A DNA stretch of 11,427 bases. It comes from Deltaproteobacteria bacterium. GTDB taxonomy: Bacteria; Desulfobacterota; DSM-4660; Desulfatiglandales; Desulfatiglandaceae. Both the position numbers and the translations under genes were made by a program. The notes beneath the pieces were generated by a model. It ran no database searches, was not told the origin of the DNA, and saw only the letters and a program-made list of their open reading frames with translations. Below, in pieces: positions 1-7,800 of this stretch. The DNA lies in the NCBI GenBank assembly GCA_019314425.1, contig JAFCZI010000045.1:1-11427 (forward strand), written 5' to 3'. Within the stretch, counting starts at the first letter, position 1; the number at the start of each line of letters is the position of its first letter.

Positions 1-179
1 TTCATAACGTCTTCAATAACATCGGGGCTGGTGATATCCCAGTTTTTTCCCCGCAGGGAAGGAATCTGCAGAACATCATTGAATAGCGTCGTTACATCTG
101 TTTCACCCAGCCCTGTTCTGCGAATAAATCCCAGGCACATTTTAAGGATGCAGGGAACACAGTCTGGTCCTATTTTCAT
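1..179 (-). CDS. DUF89/ARMT1-like protein, 5' end only
   Basis: The first 59 residues of a protein that runs off the left edge are visible. It opens MKIGPDCVPCILKMCLGF and continues through RRTGLGETDV and LRGKNWDITSPDVIEDVM. An N-terminal xCxPC motif (Cys7, Cys10) followed by a leucine-rich helix is typical of the prokaryotic DUF89 family, which is related to the metal-dependent damage-control phosphatases (ARMT1-like). Those enzymes are thought to hydrolyse harmful phosphorylated metabolites. The catalytic aspartate and asparagine motifs lie outside the window, so the assignment rests on the N-terminus only. The ATG at 179 follows AGGAG at a good distance. The gene starts 47 bp after the toxin stop on the same strand, so it could be read through from the toxin-antitoxin operon; I see no terminator between them. 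Confidence 0.65.
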   Translation of the reverse strand, partial: MKIGPDCVPCILKMCLGFIRRTGLGETDVTTLFNDVLQIPSLRGKNWDITSPDVIEDVM

Positions 180-226
180 TCTTGAAGCTCCTGTTGGTGG
201 TTTGAAGAGGGCTGGATTGTGCTTTA

Positions 227-598
227 TTAAACAACTTTACAGTCATATTCCAGGAATTTGGGATCATCGGACATCAGGTGCAGTCTGTTGACGATGGACT
301 GCGCTATGATCATCCGGTCAAAAGGGTCCTTATGGTGAAGTGGCAATTGACCCAGCAACATGGCGTGAGCGCCTGAAAAATTCAGGACCTCAATTCTCAT
401 TTTTTTTGCCATTTCAAGCGGGTCAAAATTGACAAGAATTTTTCCGATGGAATGTTTAATCATCAACTCCGCGATGCTCATGGCGCTTAGAAAAATCTCA
501 TTTGCCGGAGTCTCCAGTTCATAATGCCTTTTGTCATTGAGTTTTTCAGGAGAAGACAGCATCCATAAAAAAATATGGGTATCGATCAGCATTTTCAT
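227..598 (-). CDS. vapC: VapC-type PIN-domain toxin
   Basis: A 123-residue single-domain protein of normal size for a PIN-domain toxin, predicted to be a Mg2+-dependent endoribonuclease held inactive by the antitoxin encoded just before it. The acidic metal-binding residues of the fold are visible: Asp6 in MLIDTHIFLW, Glu44 in SAMSIAEL, Asp91/Asp94 in KDPFDRMIIAQ and Asp111/Asp112 in LMSDDPKF. The pattern DTHxFLWxL with LPLHHKDPFDR is that of the subgroup often annotated as PIN Sll0205-like. Its ATG overlaps the antitoxin stop codon (ATGA, 595-598), which implies translational coupling. It is not obviously truncated and all catalytic positions are present, so the toxin is probably active. The RNA target cannot be read from the sequence. 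Confidence 0.9.
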   Translation of the reverse strand: MKMLIDTHIFLWMLSSPEKLNDKRHYELETPANEIFLSAMSIAELMIKHSIGKILVNFDPLEMAKKMRIEVLNFSGAHAMLLGQLPLHHKDPFDRMIIAQSIVNRLHLMSDDPKFLEYDCKVV

Positions 599-828
599 GG
601 ATGATCACCATAGAACATCGCATTGATTTCCGCATCCTCATCCATGAAATCATCAGGGATGTCAATTTGCCCCGCCAGCAATCCAAGCTTACGCTTTTCC
701 TTAGGCTTGTGCGGTACCAATTCCACAAGCGGCAGGTTGTTTTTGGCAATGATCACCTCTTCGCCGTGATAAGCCATATCAATCAGTTTGGAAAGGTTTG
801 TTTTCGCTTCGGATACGTTGATAATCAT
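595..828 (-). CDS. Phd/YefM-family antitoxin
   Basis: A 77-residue antitoxin: MIINVSEAKTNLSKLIDMAY and then GEEVIIAKNNLPLVELVP form the N-terminal Phd/YefM DNA-binding dimer fold. The acidic C-terminus (IDIPDDFMDEDAEINAMF) is the part expected to thread over the PIN toxin's active site. I chose the ATG at 828 because GAGGAAG lies 5-7 nt upstream and because the operon's -10 box covers the alternative start at 864, which would put translation initiation upstream of the transcription start. Together with the toxin (4-nt overlap) it makes a standard type II toxin-antitoxin operon. Antitoxins of this family normally autorepress their promoter; repeated ACCAAGT boxes in the promoter are candidate operators. 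Confidence 0.88.
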   Translation of the reverse strand: MIINVSEAKTNLSKLIDMAYHGEEVIIAKNNLPLVELVPHKPKEKRKLGLLAGQIDIPDDFMDEDAEINAMFYGDHP

Positions 829-863
829 GGCATCTTCCTCAATTTTGAATACTTTGAAAACCA

Positions 864-892
864 AGTATATCCATTCAGACCAAGTGGGTCAA
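864..892 (-). promoter_or_regulatory. Sigma-70 promoter of the toxin-antitoxin operon with candidate operator
   Basis: Read on the minus strand, a -35 box TTGACC (892-887) and a -10 box TATACT (869-864) are separated by exactly 17 nt; each matches the consensus at 5 of 6 positions. The predicted transcript starts near 857, about 30 nt before the antitoxin ATG at 828. On the plus strand, ACCAAGT occurs at 860-866 and again at 879-885 (19 bp apart), with a related TCAAGT at 889-894. An inverted pair GACC/GGTC spans 878-890. These sites overlap the two promoter boxes, where an autorepressing antitoxin would be expected to bind. The promoter is strong on sequence grounds; the operator role is inferred. 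Confidence 0.75.
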
Positions 893-923
893 GTTTTATC
901 GCATGCAGAGGTGGTGGAAGTGC

Positions 924-952
924 TTGAAAGGAACTGGATACCATGATAAAAG
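924..952 (+). promoter_or_regulatory. Possible promoter for the carbonic anhydrase-thrC operon
   Basis: TTGAAA (924-929) and TAAAAG (947-952) are separated by 17 nt and match the sigma-70 consensus at 5 and 4 of 6 positions. This would leave a leader of roughly 40 nt before the ATG at 1001. It is the best candidate I can find in the divergent gap between the antitoxin and the carbonic anhydrase gene, but the -10 box is weak. Confidence 0.35.
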
Positions 953-1000
953 CATGCCGTTTTGGCTGTATTCGCAAAAAGACAACCCATGGGAGTCAAA

Positions 1001-1564
1001 ATGCCCTTTTATGAGTTTGAAAAGAAACGTCCTGTAGTCGACACAAAGGCTTTTGTGCATCCGGATGCCGTATTGATCGGCGATGTGACAGTGGCTGAAA
1101 CATGCTATGTGGGCGCGGGGGCCGTATTGCGGGGCGATATCGGATACATCAGGATCGGAAAAGGTTCCAATGTTCAGGAAAACTGCGTGTTCCATTCATT
1201 CCCCGAAAAATCGGTTATTCTCCATCCCAACGCCCATGTGGGCCACGGTGCTATTCTGCACGGGTGCGAGATCGGTTCTTACGTTTTGGTTGGCATGGGC
1301 GCCATTGTTGCCGATGGTGTCAAAATCAACCCGGAGTGTATGATCGGCGCCGGGAGCTTTGTGCCTTTTGGAAGTGAAATCCCATCCCGCAGTGTGGTCG
1401 TGGGATCACCGGCGGCTGTTGTGAAAGCGTTAAGCCCTGCTCAATTGGAACAGATCAAAAAGGGGCTAGCCATTTACCAGGATTTGACCCGGCGCTATTT
1501 GAAGTCTTTTTCACTGACCGGCGTGTCAATCGCCGGACAGAAAATCTCAGGAGTTGCATCTTGA
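1001..1564 (+). CDS. Gamma-carbonic anhydrase family protein (hexapeptide repeat)
   Basis: A 187-residue left-handed beta-helix protein of the gamma-carbonic anhydrase/PaaY/CaiE group. Hexapeptide repeats run from about residue 18 to 150 (for example VLIGDVTVAETCYVGAGAVL), followed by a C-terminal helix (SPAQLEQIKKGLAIYQDLTRRYL) that packs against the trimer. The three metal-binding histidines are present as His65 (CVFHSF), His82 and His87 (VGHGAILHG), as are Arg44, Asp46 and Gln59 of the active site. Members hydrate CO2 reversibly or, in PaaY-like proteins, hydrolyse CoA thioesters; the sequence does not separate these. GGGAG lies 5 nt before the ATG at 1001. An in-frame ATG at 989 is possible but lacks such a site. 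The stop overlaps the thrC start (TTGA), suggesting coupled translation. Confidence 0.88.
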   Translation: MPFYEFEKKRPVVDTKAFVHPDAVLIGDVTVAETCYVGAGAVLRGDIGYIRIGKGSNVQENCVFHSFPEKSVILHPNAHVGHGAILHGCEIGSYVLVGMGAIVADGVKINPECMIGAGSFVPFGSEIPSRSVVVGSPAAVVKALSPAQLEQIKKGLAIYQDLTRRYLKSFSLTGVSIAGQKISGVAS

Positions 1565-3021
1565 AAACCGTTATTTATCACAGCACCAACAACAAAAAAG
1601 AGCGTGTGAATTTCGAGACGGCCCTCATGAACGGTCTGGCTTCCCATTACGGTCTTTACATGATTTCCGGAAACGATATTCCCCGATTGTCTCCAGAAAC
1701 CCTGAAATCCATGAAGGGTAAGTCCTATGCGCAGATCGCCTTTGCGGTTCTAAACCCGTTTCTGGGCGCCGAAGTGGAAGAGAAAGACCTGCGGGCTATG
1801 CTGGACGACGCTTATGATGACCGGGTTATTCCAACCACCCTGCAACATCTGACGGGACGGACCCACATTATGTGGCTTACGCGCGGGCCTACCTATTCCT
1901 TCAAGGATTATGCGGCCCGGTTTTTCGGGCGAATGCTCAATTATTTTCTGAAGCAATCCGGCAAAAAGCGCATTGTTGCCGTTGCCACCAGCGGCGATAC
2001 CGGGGGCGCCGTGGCCGATGCCCTGCATGGGCTGGAGAGTGTTGACAACCTCGTGTTTTTCCCCAAAGGATCCGTTACCGAACGTCAGCGGCGACAGATG
2101 ACTACCCTGGGGGATAACATATACGCTTTTGAGGTGAACGGGGATTTCGATGTATGCCAGGCGCTGGCCAAACGGCTCCTGGGCGACAAGCCCTTCGCGA
2201 AAGACCTGTTCGATGATGCGGATCGCTTCACTTCCGCCAACAGCATCAGCGTGGGTCGCCTTCTGCCCCAATCGGTGTACCCGTTTTTTGCCTATTCACG
2301 GGTGGCGGAATATGATGAACCCATGATTGCCAGCGTCCCTTCCGGGAATTTCGGCGATATGATGGGGACGGTGCTGGCTCGGGAAATGGGTCTTCCCATT
2401 GAACGGATCATTTGCGGCGTGAACGAAAATGATGAATTCCCGCAATTTCTTGACACGGACGTCTACCGGGTGAAACCGTCGCGGAAATCCCCTTCTTCGG
2501 CCATGATTGTCTCCAATCCCAGCAATTTTGCCAGACTCGTCGACCTTTACGGAGGTCATGTTTACGATGAACGGGATGCGTCGGGTCAGGTGATTCAGGA
2601 AGGGGTCATGGATGCGCCGCCAGATCTGAACGCTATGCAAAAGGACTTCTGGTCGATCAGCGTCTCCAATCCCGACCATTACACCGCCATTCGCGAGGTT
2701 TACGAACAGTACGGTATTATGATGGAACCCCACGGCGCCGTCGGCTGGCGGGCCCTGGATACGTTTCTCGGGGGTAGACACGATCGGCTGGCGGTGATTT
2801 ACGAAACGGCTGATCCGGGAAAGTTTCCCGATGAGGTGAAAAAGGCCATCGCTGTTGTGCCCGGTGTGCCGGAGAGGATTGCAACGCAGGCAACGCTTCC
2901 CGAACGGATTTACACCATTGACGATCCCCCCTTCACCCGGGAAGACGGGTCTCTCACCATGAGTGAATCCCAGTATAACACCGTAAAGAGAATTATAACG
3001 GACAGTATTTTAAAGGACTGA
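1561..3021 (+). CDS. thrC: Threonine synthase
   Basis: A 486-residue PLP enzyme that converts O-phosphohomoserine to threonine, the last step of threonine biosynthesis. Residues 1-90 are the threonine synthase N-terminal domain (STNNKKERVNFETALMNGLASHYGLYM). The PLP lysine is Lys115 in GPTYSFKDYAARFF. The phosphate-binding loop is VATSGDTGGAV (about 146-156), and TSANSISVGRLLPQ around 230 is a family hallmark. Length and motifs fit the long (E. coli/yeast-type) class, not the shorter plant-like class. The start is TTG, chosen because AGGAG lies 7 nt upstream (1549-1553) and because TTGA overlaps the preceding stop. No homoserine kinase or dehydrogenase is adjacent, so threonine genes are scattered in this genome or lie outside the window. 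No leader peptide or attenuator is visible. Confidence 0.96.
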   Translation: MKTVIYHSTNNKKERVNFETALMNGLASHYGLYMISGNDIPRLSPETLKSMKGKSYAQIAFAVLNPFLGAEVEEKDLRAMLDDAYDDRVIPTTLQHLTGRTHIMWLTRGPTYSFKDYAARFFGRMLNYFLKQSGKKRIVAVATSGDTGGAVADALHGLESVDNLVFFPKGSVTERQRRQMTTLGDNIYAFEVNGDFDVCQALAKRLLGDKPFAKDLFDDADRFTSANSISVGRLLPQSVYPFFAYSRVAEYDEPMIASVPSGNFGDMMGTVLAREMGLPIERIICGVNENDEFPQFLDTDVYRVKPSRKSPSSAMIVSNPSNFARLVDLYGGHVYDERDASGQVIQEGVMDAPPDLNAMQKDFWSISVSNPDHYTAIREVYEQYGIMMEPHGAVGWRALDTFLGGRHDRLAVIYETADPGKFPDEVKKAIAVVPGVPERIATQATLPERIYTIDDPPFTREDGSLTMSESQYNTVKRIITDSILKD

Positions 3022-3080
3022 GGGAACTTCCAAAAAATAATCTATGCATCCTGCTTGCCCTTTTGCCCGGCTTCTACGTT

Positions 3081-3120
3081 GTGATAACAGGCACATAGCT
3101 CACTATGCACCTGTCATCAC
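3081..3120. repeat. 40-bp imperfect inverted repeat between convergent genes
   Basis: Two 18-nt arms (3081-3098 GTGATAACAGGCACATAG and 3103-3120 CTATGCACCTGTCATCAC) flank a 4-nt loop CTCA and match at 15 of 18 positions. The element lies between the convergent thrC and signalling genes, where a bidirectional terminator would be expected. Neither side carries a T-tract, so it is not a classical intrinsic terminator. It may be a small dispersed palindromic element that stops or protects transcripts. The rest of the 192-bp gap (3022-3213) holds a 12-bp palindrome ATATACGTATAT (3150-3161) and the stem-loops described separately. Confidence 0.6.
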
Positions 3121-3176
3121 GCCTTGAAGACGAACAAAAGTCCTGCACGATATACGTATATTATTTTCTTCCAGTT

Positions 3177-3209
3177 CCCTGATGCCAGGGTCCGGGGGTT
3201 CAAACCCGG
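3177..3209. other. Two adjacent small stem-loops with a tRNA T-arm-like core
   Basis: CCCTG-atgc-CAGGG (3177-3190) is followed after one base by CCGGG-8 nt-CCCGG (3192-3209). The second loop contains GGTTCAAACC, the sequence normally seen in a tRNA T-arm. With a standard 7-nt TTCAAAC loop the flanking stem does not pair beyond two base pairs, and there is no recognisable D-arm, anticodon arm or acceptor stem around it. It is therefore not a functional tRNA; it could be a decayed tRNA fragment or chance. It sits directly after the stop codon of the minus-strand signalling gene, so the stem-loops could also act at that transcript's 3' end. Confidence 0.35.
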
Positions 3210-3213
3210 CGGA

Positions 3214-4788
3214 TCAATGATGAGGCCGAGATGCTTTCCCTTCAGCCATGAGGTGGTAGATGCTCGAATAAAATCGCTCCAGATGAAGCGGCCTTGGGAT
3301 GACCAGGTCTGCTCCGGGGGGAGGGGGGAGTTCCGCGTCATCGTCGTTTGAAACATCGAACAGGGCGATGGGTAAATCCGGGTGGGTATGACGAATTTTC
3401 CGAATGAGCCATGCGGTTTTTTCCGGGCTTTTGCTTTGATTTATCAGCATAAGATCAAACGGGCCACTCTTCAAGGCTTTGAAACATTCACCATGGCTGT
3501 CAACGCGGGTGATGTGAAGGGATTTGCCCGACAGAAAATGGCGAAGCAAATCGATCAGGATGTTTTGCCCCCCGATGAGCAGAATTCGCGCGTCTTTGAT
3601 GGCCCTCTTTTTGGGTTGATCGTCTGTTTTAAACGGGTTATGTCCCAGCGGCAGTTTAACATGAAAGGTCGCCCCCCCCGCGTCATGGCGCGTTACCGCT
3701 ATTTTTCCACCGTGCCTTTCGATGACCGCACGGGCCAGGCTCAGTCCCAGGCCTTTGTGCCCGTCTCCCTTGGTGGTGAAAAAGGGGTCAAAGATGTTGT
3801 CCGCCACGTTTTTATGAATGCCGGTTCCGTTCTCCTGCACATAAATGTTGATTAGCCCGGGCTTTTCATCGACCGTCAGGTAGATTTCCCCTTCAGATTC
3901 AATTGCCTCCACAGCGTTGGCGATGAGGCTCATAAAGGCATTGTGTAAATCCTTCCGGCACCCATGTATGGGCGATGAGGCATTGAGAGAGGTCTTGAAG
4001 CGGATTTGATTCTCAGGATTATGGCCTTGCCCATAACGGATCCCATTTGCGGAACAATACTCTGCCACCGATGCTTCAATCGTTTCATTTAAATTCAGGG
4101 GGGATATCTCGGAGGGCTGGTAGGCTTTCTTCGCGTAATTGTTCAACATTTCCGAAAGGGGGTTCCCGGGTTTGTCGACGATTTCCCATTCCCGCGCAAA
4201 AGCCCCGGACATCCTTTGAAGCGCCTCAAACTTTCGGGTTTCCAGAATGGCTTTTTCCCGTTCTATCTTTCGTTCTATTTCGATCAGGTTTAACAGCAAT
4301 GCATTTCGACCCTCGTAGCGGGTTTTTTTAATGTGCACGGCACAATAAATTGATCGGCCTTCACTGTTTTTGAAGCGTAACGTATCGGGGGTTTGGGTTC
4401 CGGTTTTTTCCCGGATAAACGCATGGATGGATTGCATGTCCTCTTGATCAAAGATATCCAACAGACTTTTTCCGGCAAGTTCTCCTAAGCTGTATCCCAG
4501 CCAACCACAGGCCGCCTTATTGGCATAGACAATGGTTTCCTGCTGCAGAAGAACAAGCCCCCCCGGTACATGGGCCATCAATTCCCAGGTTTTTTCCAGG
4601 TCCTTCTTTAAACGCGCGGTCTCCTTTCGGAGGGCCACAATTTTTTCTTTCAGCCCACTGTTTTCTTCTCTGAGGTTGTGGGCCCAGCTACGCGCCTTTT
4701 TTTTCTGCACGGTTTTCATCTCGGTTGCTGTTGAATTTTTGAGATTTCTTGAAACATACTTGATGATTTTCGAGATATACCGTATCAT
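3214..4788 (-). CDS. PAS-HATPase-receiver protein with degenerate phospho-acceptors
   Basis: A 524-residue soluble protein built like a hybrid sensor kinase, with no membrane segment. Domains in order are a coiled coil (about 35-70), a PAS domain (about 70-172), a dimerisation-helix region (about 175-225), a GHKL ATPase domain (about 275-382) and a receiver-like domain (about 398-514). The ATPase boxes are visible: Asn291 in LIANAVEAI, ENGTGI (319-324, with Glu for the usual Asp), FDPFFTTK (333-340) and GHKGLGLSLA. Where the kinase H-box reads AHDF or AHEI, this protein reads AREW, so Arg199 replaces the phosphorylated His. In the receiver, Asn450 (FDLMLINQ) replaces the phosphorylated Asp, the acidic pocket reads GGQ, and Arg499 replaces the conserved Lys. 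It is probably a non-phosphorylating regulator. The start is uncertain: ATG 4788 has no clear ribosome-binding site, and ATG 4719 (501 residues) is an alternative. Confidence 0.85.
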   Translation of the reverse strand: MIRYISKIIKYVSRNLKNSTATEMKTVQKKKARSWAHNLREENSGLKEKIVALRKETARLKKDLEKTWELMAHVPGGLVLLQQETIVYANKAACGWLGYSLGELAGKSLLDIFDQEDMQSIHAFIREKTGTQTPDTLRFKNSEGRSIYCAVHIKKTRYEGRNALLLNLIEIERKIEREKAILETRKFEALQRMSGAFAREWEIVDKPGNPLSEMLNNYAKKAYQPSEISPLNLNETIEASVAEYCSANGIRYGQGHNPENQIRFKTSLNASSPIHGCRKDLHNAFMSLIANAVEAIESEGEIYLTVDEKPGLINIYVQENGTGIHKNVADNIFDPFFTTKGDGHKGLGLSLARAVIERHGGKIAVTRHDAGGATFHVKLPLGHNPFKTDDQPKKRAIKDARILLIGGQNILIDLLRHFLSGKSLHITRVDSHGECFKALKSGPFDLMLINQSKSPEKTAWLIRKIRHTHPDLPIALFDVSNDDDAELPPPPGADLVIPRPLHLERFYSSIYHLMAEGKASRPHH

Positions 4789-4861
4789 ATTTTGTTTCGA
4801 TCTTGCAACGGATTCATGTTTAAGCTAATGGTATTGTGGCACGCCCCGGGGAGAAAAACAC

Positions 4862-7800
4862 GTGACATCACCCTTTGTTCACCTTCATGTTCATACGGAA
4901 TACAGCCTGTTGGATGGGGCCATTCGAATCGATCGAATGTTGGAAAAAACCAAGGCCCAGGGAATGGATTCCGTGGCCATCACCGATCATGGGAACATGT
5001 TCGGCGTGGTTGATTTCTTTGACCGGGCAACCAAAGCCGGCATCAAACCCATTATCGGATGTGAAGTTTACGTGGCGCCGGGAGATCGGAAGGATCGTTC
5101 ACCGGCGCCCAATGGCCGCTCCTATGCCTACCACCTGGTTTTGCTGGTTATGAATGACCAAGGGTATAAGAACCTGAGCACCCTGGTGACTTTGGGCCAT
5201 CTGGAAGGATTCTATTATCGTCCGCGGGTCGATATGGCCCTTTTGAAAGAATACAATCAGGGGCTCATCGCCCTTTCAGCCTGCCTTGCCGGGAATATCC
5301 CCTACCTCATCAATGTGGGCCGGATGGAAGCCGCCAAGGAAAAAACCATTGAAATGGCGTCCATCTTTGATCAGGACCGGTTTTTTCTGGAAGTCCAGGC
5401 CAACAAAATGGTGGAACAGCAAAAGGTGAACCGCGGTCTCAGCGAGCTTTCCAAAGATCTGTCAATCCCCATGGTGGCCACCAATGACTGCCATTATCTG
5501 AACCGCGAAGATGCCGAAGCCCATGACGTCCTGCTCTGTATTCAGACGGGAAAAAGTGTCGACGAGGAAAAACGCCTTAGATTTGCTTCAGACGAATTTT
5601 ATTTTAAAACCAGGGCTGAAATGGAAGAGGCGCTTCCGGACTACACCGAAGCCCTGAACAACACCACCCATGTGGCGGAGTTGTGCCAATATGAAATGCG
5701 GTTTGGCGAGTACAAATTTCCGGTGTTCCAGGTGCCGGGAAATCAAAGCCTGGATGACATGTTGATCGAAGCGGCTCGGGAAGGACTCAAAAAACGGTTG
5801 GCCCGGAAAGAAGACGATGAAGGCCCTATCAGCCCGGAGGTAGCACGCGAGTACGAGGAACGGCTGGAATACGAGCTCAAAATTATCCTGAAAATGGGTT
5901 TTGCCGGGTATTTCCTGATTGTGGCCGATTTTATTGATTATGCCCTGAATCACGACATCGCCGTGGGTCCCGGACGGGGGTCTGCCGCCGGTTCACTGGT
6001 GGCGTTCTGCCTGAATATCACCAATATCGAGCCCATCAAATACGGGCTTATTTTCGAACGCTTTCTCAACCCCGCGCGAATCAGTATGCCCGATATTGAT
6101 ATTGATTTCTGCATCCATGGCAGGGATCAGGTGATTCAGTATGTGGCGGACAAATACGGGCGAAACAGTGTCAGCCAGATCATCACCTTCGGCACCATGA
6201 AGGCCCGGGGCGTGATACGGGATGTGGGCCGAACCCTCAATGTGCCCTTAAGCGAGGTGGACCGGATCGCTAAACTGGTGCCTGAGGGTCCCGGGGTTAC
6301 GCTGGACAGGGCGATCCGGGAAGAGCCGGAACTCAAAAGGCTCGAAAATTCCCCGGGAACCCCGAAGAAACTATTGAGCATCGCCCGTTCCCTCGAGGGG
6401 CTGGCCCGGCACGCATCCACCCACGCGTGCGGGGTGGTCATTTCCGATCGACCGCTGACGGAGTATTTGCCCCTTTATAAAGGGTCCAAGGGCGAGATCA
6501 TGGCTCAGTTTACCATGGACAAGGTGGAACAACTGGGGTTGATCAAGTTCGATTTCCTGGGCCTTAAGACCCTGACGGTCCTCAAAGAGGCCCTTCGGCT
6601 CATTGAAGCGTCCACCGGTCTGAAAATTGATCTGGACCGCATCTCCATGGAAGACAAAGGCGCCTACCAGTTGTGCGCGGATGGAAAAACAACCGGTGTG
6701 TTCCAGTTGGAAAGCTCGGGCATGAAAGAGGTTTTGCGGAAGCTCACCCCCGAAATTTTTGAGGACATCATCGCCCTGGTGGCCCTTTACCGGCCGGGGC
6801 CTCTCGGCAGCAATATGGTGGATGATTTTATCAACGGAAAGCATGGCAAAATCAAGGTTTCCTATTTCCTGCCGCAGCTTGAGCCCATTTTGAAGGAGAC
6901 CTACGGGGTTATTTTATACCAGGAACAGGTGATGAAAATTGCCCAGGTGTTGGCCCGATACACCATGGCCGAAGCCGATGAATTAAGAAAGGCGGTGGGA
7001 AAGAAAAAACCCGAGGTTATGGCCAGGCATCGGGCCCGGTTTATCGATGGTTCCAGAGAAAACAACGTCAAGGCTGAAATGGCGGAAAAACTGTTCGGGT
7101 TGATCGAAAAGTTCGGCGGGTACGGGTTCAACAAATCCCATTCCGCCGCCTATGCCATGATTGCGTACCAGACCGCCTATCTCAAGGCCCACTATCCGGT
7201 ACAGTTCATGTGTGCCCTCCTGACCCAGGATATGGGAAGCCAGGACAAAACCATCAAAAATATCGCGGAGTGCCGCACCATGGGCATCCGTATCCTGCCG
7301 CCGGATGTAAACGAGAGTCAGGCGGATTTTTCGGTGGTGGAAGACCAGATCCGGTTCGGACTGGCTGCGGTCAAGAACGTAGGGTTAAAAGCCGTGGAAC
7401 TGGTGATTGCAGAACGAGACGCCCATGGGCATTTCGGTGGTTTGTTGGATTTCTGTCGTCGAATGGAAGGGCGCAAGGTCAACCGAAGGGTCCTGGAGGG
7501 CCTGATTCAATGCGGGGCATTCGATTTTACCAAAGCCTTTCGTTCCAGGCTTTTTGAGGCGCTGGATGATGCCCTTCGACTTTGTGGCGCCAGGCATGAC
7601 CCCAATCAGCTCAACATGTTCGGCTCCCTCGATCTGGGAGAGGGGGAGGTCGGTGGATTGCTCGAGTTGCCGGATCTGCCGGAATGGGACGAAAAAGAAA
7701 AACTCAGGCGGGAGAAGGAGGCCCTGGGGTTTTACATTACAGGCCATCCCCTGGAGGGTTTTCATAAGGCTATTAAACGGTTTTCCACGTGTTTGGTGCA

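Noticed and set aside
1750..2781. Two long minus-strand open frames (1750-2271 and 2296-2781) opposite thrC
   Set aside because: They mirror the thrC codons, show no family motifs, and thrC is complete across the region.
3081..3120. Classical intrinsic terminator for thrC
   Set aside because: The hairpin is real but no T-tract follows it on either strand, so it is listed as a repeat.
3184..3213. A complete tRNA gene around GGTTCAAACC
   Set aside because: No acceptor stem, D-arm or anticodon arm can be folded around it and the T-stem itself is mismatched.
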